Shown here piece after piece: positions 45,337-54,224 of a stretch of 64,000 nucleotides of DNA. The notes beneath the pieces were generated by a model. That model was not told the origin of the DNA. It made no database searches and saw nothing but the letters and a program-made list of their open reading frames with translations. The DNA lies in assembly GCF_001610835.1 (NCBI RefSeq), contig NZ_CP011270.1:7935256-7999255 (forward strand), in the 5' to 3' direction. Made by a program: the position numbers and the translations under genes. The first letter of the stretch is position 1. Each line of letters starts with the position of its first letter. Origin of the DNA: Planctomyces sp. SH-PL14. Its GTDB lineage: Bacteria > Planctomycetota > Planctomycetia > Planctomycetales > Planctomycetaceae.

Positions 45337-45540
45337 ACCGGGTCCAGGGGGACCCTGGTCAGGGGATGCAAGGGGCAGAATGCCCTTTGCCCGCCGGAGG
45401 CCTGACCGTCGAGAGATGTCTGAAGGAGGCTGTGTCCAAGCGCGGACACCGTGCCGTATGCCCTCTCACCAACCCGCGGGGAGTGCAATGCAAGCGATGT
45501 GGTGTGAGGGAGTGCTCAACGCCGGTTCTCCAAACGCCGC
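45337..45540 (-). repeat. Family A partial copy, inverted
   Basis: 'ACCGGGTCCAGGGGGACCCT', 'CCCGCCGGAGGCCTGACC', 'GCTGTGTCCAAGCGCGGACA' and 'CCGTATGCCCTCTCACCAAC' match the inverted right end of family A. It begins 20 bp after the kinase-nicotinamidase stop. Confidence 0.75.
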
Positions 45541-45628
45541 CGTCCGGTTCGAATTGCCCGCTGGCATCGATCCGGCGATCATGACCGGCCGGCGATTCCA
45601 CAGGGCAGTTTCGAATCGAGAGGGCTGT

Positions 45629-47011
45629 ATGACATCCCGGATCACAACGCGTCGCGGCTGGCTGGGGGGACTCCTGGCCGTACTGCTCGGAACGATGGCT
45701 TGGCCCGCGATGGGGGATGAGCCGGCATCGAAGCCGGCGAAGGCGGTGCTGACCGGGCTGATCGAGGACCAGGCGGGGGAGCCTCTGGCGGAGGCGCGGG
45801 TGCGGGTCGGAATTCCGGCGATCGACATGCGGTTCATCGACGAGAAACCCAATCTCCATCTGTTCGAGGCGGTCACGGACGCCAAGGGGCGCTATCGCCT
45901 GGAGCTCGACGTCCTGGCGGAACCGGCGCGGGTCTCCATTGACGTCCTGAAGCCGGGATACCAGCGGTCCTCCGGCACGCCGATGGGGGGTGGCGATTTC
46001 CGGAGAGTCGAGATGGCTCCGGGGCGCGAGGCCGAAGCCTCCTTCAAGCTCACGCCGGCGGCGTACTATCGCGGTGTCGTCGTGGACGAAGCGGGCAAGC
46101 CGCTGCCCCCGCTCAGGTTCCGAGCCTACATCCGGTTCGCGGGGGGCGGCACGGGGTGGGTGGAAGGGACCACGACTGCGGCCGATGGGACGTTCGAGAT
46201 CTTCAACTACGAGGAGCCGCGGCAGCCGGCCGATGAGGACGCGGACAAAGGGTCGATCTCGATCTCGCATCCGGACTACGTCGACGTCTCGATCGAGGAC
46301 CTGTTCCAGACCAAGGGGGCGGAGCGGACCGCCCTGCGGGTTGTGATGCCCCGCGGCTGCCAGATCACCGGCACGGTCGTCAACCTGGTCGGTCGTCCGG
46401 TCCCGGGGGTGGTGGTCGTCTGCCAGCGGAAGGGGGGCGAGGGTCGGAAGGGAGCGCTGACGGACGAACACGGCCGCTTTGCGATCAAGGGGGTGACCAA
46501 GGGGACGAATCAGGTCTCTGTCCGTTCGCTGCCGCTGAAACAGAAGGCGGACCTGACGGTCGACTTCAACGAGGACCGGGACTTGCCGATCCGGCTCCAG
46601 CTCATGCCGCCGTTCGATGAGCCAGAGCGCTATGACGTTCTGGGGATGCAGGTGGGGGACTTGACGCCGCAGATCAGGAAGGCGTGCGACCTGCGTTTTG
46701 ACCAGGGAGTGCTGATTCTGGATCCGGGTGCGGACTCAAAGCGGCTGGGGATCGGCGAGCTGAAAGTGGGGGACCACTTCTGGATGGTGGGACTCCACCG
46801 GGTGAGGAGCACGCGCGAGTTCGTGGACCGGATCCTGGCCGAGGCGGCGGAGCAGGACGGAGAGCGGGTCTCGATCCGGGTGGTCTACGCGATGAGCCGT
46901 CCGGAGTTCGATGCGAACAACACGCAGTACCTTGACCTCAGCCGGGAGGATCTCCGGGAGTTGGAGGAGGTTCGGCGGAAGGCGTTTGGCGACGGAGCGG
47001 GCGAGAAGTAG
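45629..47011 (+). CDS. Secreted carboxypeptidase-regulatory-like/PDZ protein
   Basis: From ATG 45629 this encodes 460 residues with a twin-Arg-like start ('TTRRGWLGGLLAVLLGTMAW'). It has three carboxypeptidase-regulatory-like beta-sandwich segments ('LTGLIEDQAGEPLAEARVRV', 'YYRGVVVDEAGKPLPPLRFR', 'ITGTVVNLVGRPVPGVVVVC'), and a C-terminal PDZ-like region ('ILDPGADSKRLGIGELKVGD', 'RSTREFVDRILAEAA'). Such proteins are usually exported and bind ligands or proteins. An in-frame extension upstream to 45278 is translated repeat and is not believed. Confidence 0.75.
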   Translation: MTSRITTRRGWLGGLLAVLLGTMAWPAMGDEPASKPAKAVLTGLIEDQAGEPLAEARVRVGIPAIDMRFIDEKPNLHLFEAVTDAKGRYRLELDVLAEPARVSIDVLKPGYQRSSGTPMGGGDFRRVEMAPGREAEASFKLTPAAYYRGVVVDEAGKPLPPLRFRAYIRFAGGGTGWVEGTTTAADGTFEIFNYEEPRQPADEDADKGSISISHPDYVDVSIEDLFQTKGAERTALRVVMPRGCQITGTVVNLVGRPVPGVVVVCQRKGGEGRKGALTDEHGRFAIKGVTKGTNQVSVRSLPLKQKADLTVDFNEDRDLPIRLQLMPPFDEPERYDVLGMQVGDLTPQIRKACDLRFDQGVLILDPGADSKRLGIGELKVGDHFWMVGLHRVRSTREFVDRILAEAAEQDGERVSIRVVYAMSRPEFDANNTQYLDLSREDLRELEEVRRKAFGDGAGEK

Positions 47012-47268
47012 GAGGCCGCGCTTTCTTTTCAGAGCATCATCCCGCCGAGTGCCATCGCCCCCCGCTTCGCCACAACAAAGCGTGCAAACTGTTCGCACGC
47101 TCAGAGAATGCCGCGTTATCCGGGAGCGGGGCGTCCTCGAAAAACTTCGGCTCCGCGCGAAAAATGGGGCTAGTCAGGAGCCGACCTCCCGACACAATGG
47201 GGCCCGCTGAAACTGTGGCCTGCCGGGGTCGCTGCTGCCGGTAGTCAGAAGGAAGTCTTGGGGTCGCC

Positions 47269-47616
47269 ATGGCCGGCGATGACACGACGGGCGACGATAC
47301 GGTCGGGATGAGAAGGGTCTTGGGGTCGCGGATGGGGAATCTGGTGTTGTTGGGGGACGAAGTCTCCCTGTTGAAGGCGGCAACCGTCCAGGGGACGGTG
47401 AGCTCGCGGGGGAGAACATTGGGCGATGACGTGGCCTGCGACTTTTTCTGCGAAGCGGGGCTGGTCCAACGGGCCGGCGACGAACTGCGGCTGACGGATC
47501 TGGGCTGGCGCGTGGCGCGGAAGCTGATCGACAGCGGGGCGCGGGGCGTTGTCGCGATCCCGGCTTCGGAACTCATGGCCGAGCCAGTGGCCTCCGAACC
47601 CGCTTCGGCGGCCTGA
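47269..47616 (+). CDS. Small hypothetical protein with HTH-like C-terminus
   Basis: This 115-residue protein has 'SLLKAATVQGTVSSRGRTLG' and 'LVQRAGDELRLTDLGWRVAR', where the last segment looks like the second half of a winged-helix domain ('LRLTDLGWRVARKL'). It may be a small regulator, but no family is recognised. It is codirectional with the gene upstream, separated by 257 bp. Confidence 0.45.
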   Translation: MAGDDTTGDDTVGMRRVLGSRMGNLVLLGDEVSLLKAATVQGTVSSRGRTLGDDVACDFFCEAGLVQRAGDELRLTDLGWRVARKLIDSGARGVVAIPASELMAEPVASEPASAA

Positions 47617-47696
47617 CCTTCCGCGTCGACGGATCGGGCGGCACGTGCCGGAGGGGGCTTGAGAGATCTTGAGGCTGCGGGCCGGTGTGGCCCCGC

Positions 47697-47805
47697 TTGT
47701 GAGGCCCCTCGCGGACCTGCGTTGCCCGTTGTGGCTTGGACCGTTCCTCGAAGGAAGCGCCTCCGGCGGCCAGGGCTTCCCGCCCTGGACCCGGGGCTCT
47801 GGCTC
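47697..47805 (-). repeat. Family A left-arm copy, inverted
   Basis: 'TTGTGAGGCCCCTCGCGGAC', 'CCGTTGTGGCTTGGACCGTT', 'CTCGAAGGAAGCGCCTCCGG' and 'CCAGGGCTTCCCGCCCTGGA' match 37822-37935. The rest of the 546-bp gap up to the acyltransferase gene has no supported gene. Confidence 0.65.
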
Positions 47806-48162
47806 TCTCCAAAGGATCACGTCTCCCAACCAGGGATTTCCCGGGTGTCAGGGACTCTACCGGCGGCGGTATGTTCTCTTCCTGGAGCGCCTGCATGGGA
47901 CCGGCAGCCCCGGACGCTCCTGCCCGGACAGTTGAAGACAGCGCTGTCCGGGCTCTTCTTTGCGCGCTCCGCAATAGTCAGCCCAGCCTCCCTGATCCAC
48001 GAAGGTCGTCCATCGAGACAACCGACGCCGGCAGCCCCTTCCCCGCGAACCGCGATCCTCGCAAGCCGAGGATTGCGGACGGTCGAGCCACGTGAAATCA
48101 TTTCCGCCGAAACGTGTGCCGGCACGTATGTGACTGCAAGCCCGAACGCGGGAATCTGCCAC

Positions 48163-50172
48163 ATGCATGCACGAACGTATCGGGCCGATATCGACGGGCT
48201 GCGCGGGCTGGCCGTCCTGTTCGTGCTCTTCTTTCATGCCGGTCTCGGCTGCTCCGGGGGCTATGTCGGCGTCGACGTCTTCTTCGTCCTTTCGGGCTAC
48301 CTGATCACTCCGCTCATCCTCGAAGAGATCGAAGCGGGGACGTTCCGCCTCGCCTCCTTCTGGGAACGACGCATCCGCCGGATCCTTCCGGCGCTGTCCC
48401 TCGTGATGCTCGGCACGCTGGGCCTGGGATGGTTCCTGCTGCTTCCGACGGAGTTCCGGGACCTCGGCCGATCCCTCGTTGCGCAGGCCGGCATGGCCTC
48501 CAACGTCTACTTCTGGCTCACCTCGGGATACTTCGACGCCGCCGCGGACTCACGGCCCCTTCTGCACCTGTGGTCCCTGGCTGTGGAGGAACAGTTCTAC
48601 GTCCTGCTGCCGCTGGCGCTGCTCGTCCTCAGCCGGTTCGGCCGGATCGGGACGGCGGCCGGCCTCGTCGCGATGCTGGGGGTCTCGTTCGCGCTCAACC
48701 TCATGGGCATCGGCCGGTATCCCTCGGCGACCTACTTCCTCCTCCCCACGCGAGCGTGGGAACTGCTCGTCGGCTCGCTCGTCTGCCTGCTTCCCGCTCC
48801 GAAGGCGAAGTGGAGAGGTTTCGCCGAAGGGACCGCGGCGATCGGACTCGGCGGCATCATCGCCGCGGCGTTCCTGTTCGACAGGACGACGGCGTTCCCC
48901 GGCGCGGCGGCGCTGCTGCCGTGCCTGGGAACCGCGGCGGTGCTCTGGGCGGGATCGCGCCGCGGTCCCGAAGGGAGCGAACGGGGCGCGGGAGAGATCG
49001 GGGACATCGGGGACGGACGAGCAACCTGGATCGGCCGGGCGCTGGCCGGGCCGTGGCTGCGGCTCGTGGGGCTGATTTCCTATTCGCTGTATCTATGGCA
49101 CTGGCCTCTGCTGGTGCTGGCCCGGCAATGGGGCTTTCGCGAACTCACCGTGGCCGAGCGGGTCGCGTGCCTGATGGCCAGCGTGGTTCTCGCCTGGGGG
49201 TCGTGGATCCTGGTCGAACGCCCGCTTCGATCCCGTCGGCTGATGCCGGATCGCCGGATGGTGCTCACGGCCGGAGGAGCCTGCATGGCGATGTTCCTGC
49301 TGGCCGGCGGACTGCTGGCGATCTCGGACGGACTCCTCTGGCGGTTCCCCGACAGGACGCAGCGCTACCTGGAAGTGACACGGAACCGGATGCGGTACTT
49401 CCAGGTGACGCCGGAGGATGTGCTGAACGAGCGGCTCGTCGAAGTCGGCGGCAATCCCAACGGGCCGGTCCACTGCCTGGTCTGGGGAGACAGCCACGCC
49501 GCGGCCCTCTTTCCGGCCCTGAAGGACCGCGCGGACCGGACCGGGATGCGGTGCGTCTCCGCGACCTACCCGTCGACGACCCCGCTCCTGGGGTTCACGA
49601 GTCTGGGGCCGGCGTCGCTGAAGGATCGTTCGGTCCCGTTCAACGACGCTGTCGTCGCCTATGCCGGGCAGCGCCACGTGCCGCATGTGCTGATCGTGGC
49701 CTACTGGGGAAAGACGTCCTTCGAGGAGGGTCCGGTCGGCGGACTTTCGCGGATGCAGGACTGCTTTGCCGAGACGGTGGCCCGGCTGCGGCGCGGGGGG
49801 GCGCGGGTCTGGATCATGAAGCAGGTCCCCGCCTATCCGATCGAGATTCCGCAGGCGCTCGCCCGGCTCTCGGTCCTGGGCCGGGATCCCGACGCGTTGC
49901 GGATGCCGCTTCAGCATCACCGGGAGCAGCAGGCTCCTTATGATCGGATCATCGACGCCATGACGGCGCACGGCGCGACGGTGCTCGATCCGGCGACGTG
50001 GCTTTCCGATGAGACGCAGCGGACGGTTGTTGAGGCGGAGGGGCGCGTTCTTTACCGGGATGCCCATCACCTGACGCCGGAGGGGGCGATGCAGTTGTCG
50101 CCATTGTTTGAGACGATCTTCCCAACGCGCGCCGCTGAGGAAAGCACGAGCAGCACCACGCTGCGCCGCTGA
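48163..50172 (+). CDS. Acyltransferase-3/SGNH fusion (OafA-like)
   Basis: From ATG 48163 this encodes 669 residues. The N-terminal acyltransferase-3 domain opens 'YRADIDGLRGLAVLFVLFFH' with the catalytic His 25, followed by about ten transmembrane helices including 'LISYSLYLWHWPLLVLARQW' and 'WSLAVEEQFYVLLPLALL'. The C-terminal SGNH domain has GDSH at about residue 442 and a DAHH motif at about 633. OafA-like enzymes move acetyl groups across the membrane and onto cell-surface glycans. The acceptor is unknown. In-frame sequence upstream is repeat-derived. Confidence 0.88.
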   Translation: MHARTYRADIDGLRGLAVLFVLFFHAGLGCSGGYVGVDVFFVLSGYLITPLILEEIEAGTFRLASFWERRIRRILPALSLVMLGTLGLGWFLLLPTEFRDLGRSLVAQAGMASNVYFWLTSGYFDAAADSRPLLHLWSLAVEEQFYVLLPLALLVLSRFGRIGTAAGLVAMLGVSFALNLMGIGRYPSATYFLLPTRAWELLVGSLVCLLPAPKAKWRGFAEGTAAIGLGGIIAAAFLFDRTTAFPGAAALLPCLGTAAVLWAGSRRGPEGSERGAGEIGDIGDGRATWIGRALAGPWLRLVGLISYSLYLWHWPLLVLARQWGFRELTVAERVACLMASVVLAWGSWILVERPLRSRRLMPDRRMVLTAGGACMAMFLLAGGLLAISDGLLWRFPDRTQRYLEVTRNRMRYFQVTPEDVLNERLVEVGGNPNGPVHCLVWGDSHAAALFPALKDRADRTGMRCVSATYPSTTPLLGFTSLGPASLKDRSVPFNDAVVAYAGQRHVPHVLIVAYWGKTSFEEGPVGGLSRMQDCFAETVARLRRGGARVWIMKQVPAYPIEIPQALARLSVLGRDPDALRMPLQHHREQQAPYDRIIDAMTAHGATVLDPATWLSDETQRTVVEAEGRVLYRDAHHLTPEGAMQLSPLFETIFPTRAAEESTSSTTLRR

Positions 50173-50183
50173 ATGCGCCTCTC

Positions 50184-50375
50184 ACCGGGTCCCGGGGCAC
50201 CCTGGTGGGGAGTGCAGAGGGGCCTGTGTTGTTTTTCTGGCCCATTGCCCGCCGGAGGCCTGGCCGTCGAGAGATGTCTGAAGGAGCCAGTGTCCAAACG
50301 CGGACAACGTGCGGTATGCCCCCTCACCAACCCGCGGGACGACAAAGCGAGTGATGCAGGGTGAGGGAGTCAATC
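50184..50375 (-). repeat. Family A partial copy, inverted
   Basis: 'ACCGGGTCCCGGGGCACCCT', 'GGCCTGTGTTGTTTTTCTGG', 'CCCGCCGGAGGCCTGGCC' and 'ATGCCCCCTCACCAACCCGC'. The second block is the reverse complement of the loop insertion at 28843. It fills the convergent gap after the acyltransferase gene. Confidence 0.75.
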
Positions 50376-50464
50376 CGGGACGGGTCGGCCGGCAGAGTGT
50401 TTGACAACCACCGCCCTCGCCCCGCAGGTCCGGCACTCACTCCACAGTCGGTTCGCTTCGCCCC

Positions 50465-51061
50465 TCAAGGGGTAGAGGCGTTGCCGGCCTGCACGCGAAA
50501 CGGCCGCGTGGCAATCACCCGCTCGTCCGTCCACTCCTGTACGAACACAAGCTGCGTGAGACGCAGTGAGCCGAAGAGCAGCCGCAACTCATACACCCCC
50601 GGCCGCGCGGGGGCTCGGATCTCGGTCCGAAAGCGAGCGGCCCCCTTTCCATCGGGCCGCAGCTTCAACCGATAGCTGGCCGCCACGAACTCTCCCGAAT
50701 CAAGAGACGAACGACTGACCAGTTCCGCGCGCAAGAGCGGCACCGGCTTGTGCTGGTTCGCCTTGGCATGACGGCCCCAATCGCCTGAGCTGCGGCTCGG
50801 GTTCCACCACCAGCGATCCACGTCGAGCGGGATCGTCCCTGACAGCAGGAATTTCTCGCCGGCCGGCACGCCGCGATCCGCCCCCGCGGCCGTTTCGCCG
50901 GTGCCCCATGCGAGTGCCTGGACTCCGTCCTTCGAGGTCGTCGCCGCGACGGCGGGAGGGACCGCGTCGCCATAGGCGTACCAGTCCGTCGACACGGCGA
51001 AGTACATAAGCGCGATCGTCAAAAGACCCGCCCCGCACAGCAGCGCACTTCGTCTGGACAT
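50465..51061 (-). CDS. Secreted or anchored hypothetical protein
   Basis: This 198-residue protein has an N-terminal hydrophobic segment ('SALLCGAGLLTIALMYFAV') that could be a signal or anchor. It continues with 'WWWNPSRSSGDWGRHAKANQ', beta strands ('FVAASYRLKLRPDGKGAARF', 'PGVYELRLLFGSLRLTQLVF') resembling an Ig-like domain. It lies downstream of the DUF1559 gene on the same strand, 77 bp apart, so co-transcription is likely. Confidence 0.65.
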   Translation of the reverse strand: MSRRSALLCGAGLLTIALMYFAVSTDWYAYGDAVPPAVAATTSKDGVQALAWGTGETAAGADRGVPAGEKFLLSGTIPLDVDRWWWNPSRSSGDWGRHAKANQHKPVPLLRAELVSRSSLDSGEFVAASYRLKLRPDGKGAARFRTEIRAPARPGVYELRLLFGSLRLTQLVFVQEWTDERVIATRPFRVQAGNASTP

Positions 51062-51138
51062 CGCGTGACTCCGCCACGGAAGAGCTCACCCGCGCCGGAG
51101 AGGACTCCGGTCGCGTCGAGCGGATTGTCGATCCCCGT

Positions 51139-52059
51139 TCAAAAGGGCCCCACGATGTCGTTTCCGTTCCGGGAGCCGAGATGCCGCCAGGTCTTCTGGT
51201 CAATGGCGTCGGAAACGAACCGCACGCCGCCATCGCACAACAGCAGAGTCACACCCCCCGTATGAAAACTCGTGGGCGTGCGGGCTGCGGTGAACGACAG
51301 CAACTCATCGGGCGGGGTGTTCAGGCAGCCGGGACGATTGGGCGGCACGAGGTGGTTGTAGCGTCTCTCGTCCCCGCCTGAGACCATCGTGAAGCCTTGC
51401 AACAGGCCAGGCACGGACGTCAGATGATTGCTGGGGTCCAGGCACTGCTCAGTGAAAAGATGCTCTTCACCGGCTTTCCAGGAACGGTCCAGGTGCCACA
51501 GATACCGGTTCGGGTCCCGCCGCGCCACCGCAACGTCCCGCTGTTTGTACGGATGGTCGTTCGCCCCGATCACCCCCTCGGAAAACATTGCGGTCGCCGA
51601 CAGTCCGTCAGTGACATCGCGGAATCGGAATCGTTCGTATCCCATGTAGAAACCGTCGTGGGCAAAGTCGCTTCCCTCGTTGATCCGATAGTTCACGTGG
51701 AGATGACCGGCGAGGGCATACGGGTCGTCCGGGCAGCGATACAGCGGAGGACTGAGGAAGGGGCCGACGCGGGCGGCGGGAGGCTTGCCAAGCTCGGCGT
51801 GCAGCGCCGCCTGCTCGACATAGGGGAGGAGGTCGTAAAGCGGATTGCTGGCGAAGGGAAGCTCTTCCCGCGCCTGATGGAAATTCTGCGTGGCGACGCC
51901 GATCTCCTGCAGATGCGCCGCGCACTCGGTCCGCCGCGCCGCGGCTCGGGCGGCGTGCACGGCCGGCAGGACGATCGCCATCAGAAGGGACAGCACGCCG
52001 ATTGCGACGAGCAGTTCCACCAGAGTCACTCCGGCCCGGAGAGGACGCTTCAAACACAT
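51139..52059 (-). CDS. DUF1559 prepilin-like protein
   Basis: This 306-residue protein has the class III prepilin N-terminus GVTLVELLVAIGVLSLLMAI (residues 10-29) with the +5 Glu, followed by 'ARAAARRTECAAHLQEIGVA', then the planctomycete-specific DUF1559 body and the closing H-x-G-G...DG motif, 'HTGGVTLLLCDGGVRFVSDA'. It would be a pseudopilin of a type II secretion-like or surface appendage. It is typical of the family in length and layout. Confidence 0.93.
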   Translation of the reverse strand: MCLKRPLRAGVTLVELLVAIGVLSLLMAIVLPAVHAARAAARRTECAAHLQEIGVATQNFHQAREELPFASNPLYDLLPYVEQAALHAELGKPPAARVGPFLSPPLYRCPDDPYALAGHLHVNYRINEGSDFAHDGFYMGYERFRFRDVTDGLSATAMFSEGVIGANDHPYKQRDVAVARRDPNRYLWHLDRSWKAGEEHLFTEQCLDPSNHLTSVPGLLQGFTMVSGGDERRYNHLVPPNRPGCLNTPPDELLSFTAARTPTSFHTGGVTLLLCDGGVRFVSDAIDQKTWRHLGSRNGNDIVGPF

Positions 52060-52096
52060 CGTTTTGTCACTCCCTGAAGGGGACAGTGAATGCCCG

Positions 52097-52190
52097 GTCG
52101 GCCTGCGATGTCCGTTCTGGCTCTTCCCGTTCCTCGGTGGAATCCGGTGGCCCGGGCCGGCCCCCTGGACCCGGGGCCCGAGCTTCGAGT
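52097..52190 (-). repeat. Family A left-arm relic, inverted
   Basis: 'GATGTCCGTTCTGGCTCTTC', 'CCGTTCCTCGGTGGAATCCG' and 'CCCCCTGGACCCGGGGC' correspond to 47697-47805. A second, shorter relic is at 52400-52460 ('GTGCCTCCGCCGGCC', 'CCGCCCTGGCCCCGGGC'). The remainder of the 446-bp gap up to 52505 has no supported gene. Confidence 0.5.
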
Positions 52191-52505
52191 CACATCGGGT
52201 CCGGAAGGTCGAAACCGGTGGTGAAGTGGTTTCCTCCGGCGATCACCGAAACGGCCGTCAGCGCCCAAAGACCCTTTTTCATGACCGGCCCCTCCGTGTC
52301 GTCCCCATCCTGTCATGGGAGAACAGAGAGTTAGCTTACCGATGCCGGCCGCTCGTTGCGAAGACGAGGTGCCCCGACGGCCTACGGTCGACGCCGCTCC
52401 TGACTTGGGCGGTTCCGCAAGAAAGTGCCTCCGCCGGCCAACGCGGTCCGCCCTGGCCCCGGGCTACGATCCTCACTGCGCTGGGACGACGCGACCCGTG
52501 GGAGG

Positions 52506-53966
52506 TCAGTTCCCTTCCGCGACCGCCACCGCGGGACGGGCGATCCGGTAGCAGGCCAGACCGGTCTTCAGCCGAAGGATCAGCCGTCCGTCGGCCATTG
52601 CGGGGGAAGTGCATTCCACGAGACCGCGGTCGAGCACCTCGGATTTCCAGACGGTCTCGCGCTTCGTCGAATCCAGCTTGCCGAGGCCGATCCATTCGCG
52701 GTGCTGGTCGGGAGTCGCCATGACGCCGGCGGCGTTGAAGCGGGCTTCGATCGCCTGATCCCCCTTCCCCGCCGTCGGCCGCACAATCCATAGACCCTGG
52801 TCGGCCAGGATCACGCGATCGCCGACGATGAGCGGGGAACTGAACTCCGATTTCGCGAGATCGAGCCGGTCGCTGCGGATCGGCTTGCCCGTCTCCAGAT
52901 CGAGGCAGGTCAGCGTCGCATCGCCCGCGACCACGACGGTCTCGCCGGAGACCGACGGGCTCGAGCCCGGGTCGGCGGCGCGATGGTAGGACCAGAGCTT
53001 CCGGGGCGTCGCGCCAAGCTCGTAGCAGCCCACGCCCCCTTTGCGGCTGGTCCCGTAGGTGACCATCCGGTCGCCGGAGATCACCGGAGTCGAGTTCTCC
53101 GCGCCGGTGTCGAGCCGCCACAGCTCGCGGCCGTCCGAGGCACGAACGCCGACCGTCTTGTTCCCCTTGATGTTGACCACGGCGACCGCTCCCTCGGGGC
53201 CCTGCCAGAGGGATGGACTCGAATGAACGCCCGGGCAGCTCTCGCCGGCGTCCCAAGCGAGATCCCCCGTCTTCAGGTCAAAGGCCCGGAGCGTGTCGAG
53301 GAGGACGATCGCCTTCCCTTCGGCAAGCGCGACGGAGGAGGAGACCGGCTCGTCGAGGTCGGGGCCCGACTGCCGCGTGACCCACACGACCGCGCCGTCC
53401 GCTTCCGCGACGGCATGGACCTGCCGGTCCGATCCGACGACGTAGAGCACTCCCTCGCGGGCCGCCGGGGTGCTGGACTGCCCCCACCGGACATACCGTC
53501 CCTCCCACTGCGTCTCCCACAGCGGCTCGCCGGTTCTCAGATCGAAGCAGTGGAGCCGGTCCTCAAAGAGGGTCGAGGCCCGGGCCCGGACGGCCGCTTC
53601 CCGCGCCTGGTCCGCGTCGTACCGGGAGAGTTCCGTGGGAGACATCTCCGCTTTCTTCTCGGGCGTCAGGGACGGGTATTCCGGCTCGTCGAGCGTGACC
53701 CCTGGACGCGGCCGCGAGTGATAGGTGAACAGAAACACGCGGTCGCCGGAGACGATGGGACTCCCCCACCCTCCCGCGAGGGCATCGCCAGTCCGCCATT
53801 CGGGCACTAGTCCAGTCGCGGGCAACCGGTCGATGACGTCGAGCCGTTCCGCCGGCACGACGCCGGTCCGGGTCGGCCCCAGCCACTGCGGCCAGTCGTC
53901 GGCGGACGCGGTCGAGTTCCAGAGGGCATTCACCGTCAGGACAAGGCACAGGACAGACCGCGACAT
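52506..53966 (-). CDS. Secreted PQQ-like beta-propeller protein
   Basis: From ATG 53966, with GGAGGGA, this encodes 486 residues with a signal peptide ('VLCLVLTVNALWNSTASAD'). The mature start 'WPQWLGPTRTGV' and repeated 'L..G...W......G.....SP...' blades ('CFDLRTGEPLWETQW', 'AFDLKTGDLAWDAGESC', 'RASDGRELWRLDTGAEN') mark a PQQ/quinoprotein-like beta-propeller. It is more likely a binding or scaffold protein than a dehydrogenase, because no dehydrogenase active-site motif is seen. Confidence 0.85.
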   Translation of the reverse strand: MSRSVLCLVLTVNALWNSTASADDWPQWLGPTRTGVVPAERLDVIDRLPATGLVPEWRTGDALAGGWGSPIVSGDRVFLFTYHSRPRPGVTLDEPEYPSLTPEKKAEMSPTELSRYDADQAREAAVRARASTLFEDRLHCFDLRTGEPLWETQWEGRYVRWGQSSTPAAREGVLYVVGSDRQVHAVAEADGAVVWVTRQSGPDLDEPVSSSVALAEGKAIVLLDTLRAFDLKTGDLAWDAGESCPGVHSSPSLWQGPEGAVAVVNIKGNKTVGVRASDGRELWRLDTGAENSTPVISGDRMVTYGTSRKGGVGCYELGATPRKLWSYHRAADPGSSPSVSGETVVVAGDATLTCLDLETGKPIRSDRLDLAKSEFSSPLIVGDRVILADQGLWIVRPTAGKGDQAIEARFNAAGVMATPDQHREWIGLGKLDSTKRETVWKSEVLDRGLVECTSPAMADGRLILRLKTGLACYRIARPAVAVAEGN

Positions 53967-54224
53967 ATCGTTCCCTCCGAGATGCGGTTCAGGCGGTGCA
54001 GTTCGCGTGCCCGGGCGATCCGCACTGCGGATCGCTGAAGGTCGGGGGAGCCCGGTTCCCAACGAGGGGGCATGCCCTTTGCGAACTGTCCGGTCACAGC
54101 GCAGCCGGAAATCGAATCCGCGATCGACGGTCCCTCACCCGCCCCGAGGCTGTGCTCACGGGTGGCGACCGTCCTCGACACGAGATTGCTGGCCGCTCGA
54201 CGGGTCAGCCGGAGGGAGGCTCTG

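Noticed and set aside
45278-45628. In-frame upstream extension of the carboxypeptidase-regulatory-like protein
   Set aside because: It is translated family A repeat and overlaps the previous gene; the ATG at 45629 with a signal peptide is preferred.
47659-48162. In-frame upstream extension of the acyltransferase
   Set aside because: It runs through a family A copy and lacks protein-like composition; MHARTYRADIDGLRG is the normal family start.
11400-50375. Possibility that the repeats are a CRISPR array
   Set aside because: Copies are far apart, in both orientations, and lack uniform short repeat-spacer periodicity.
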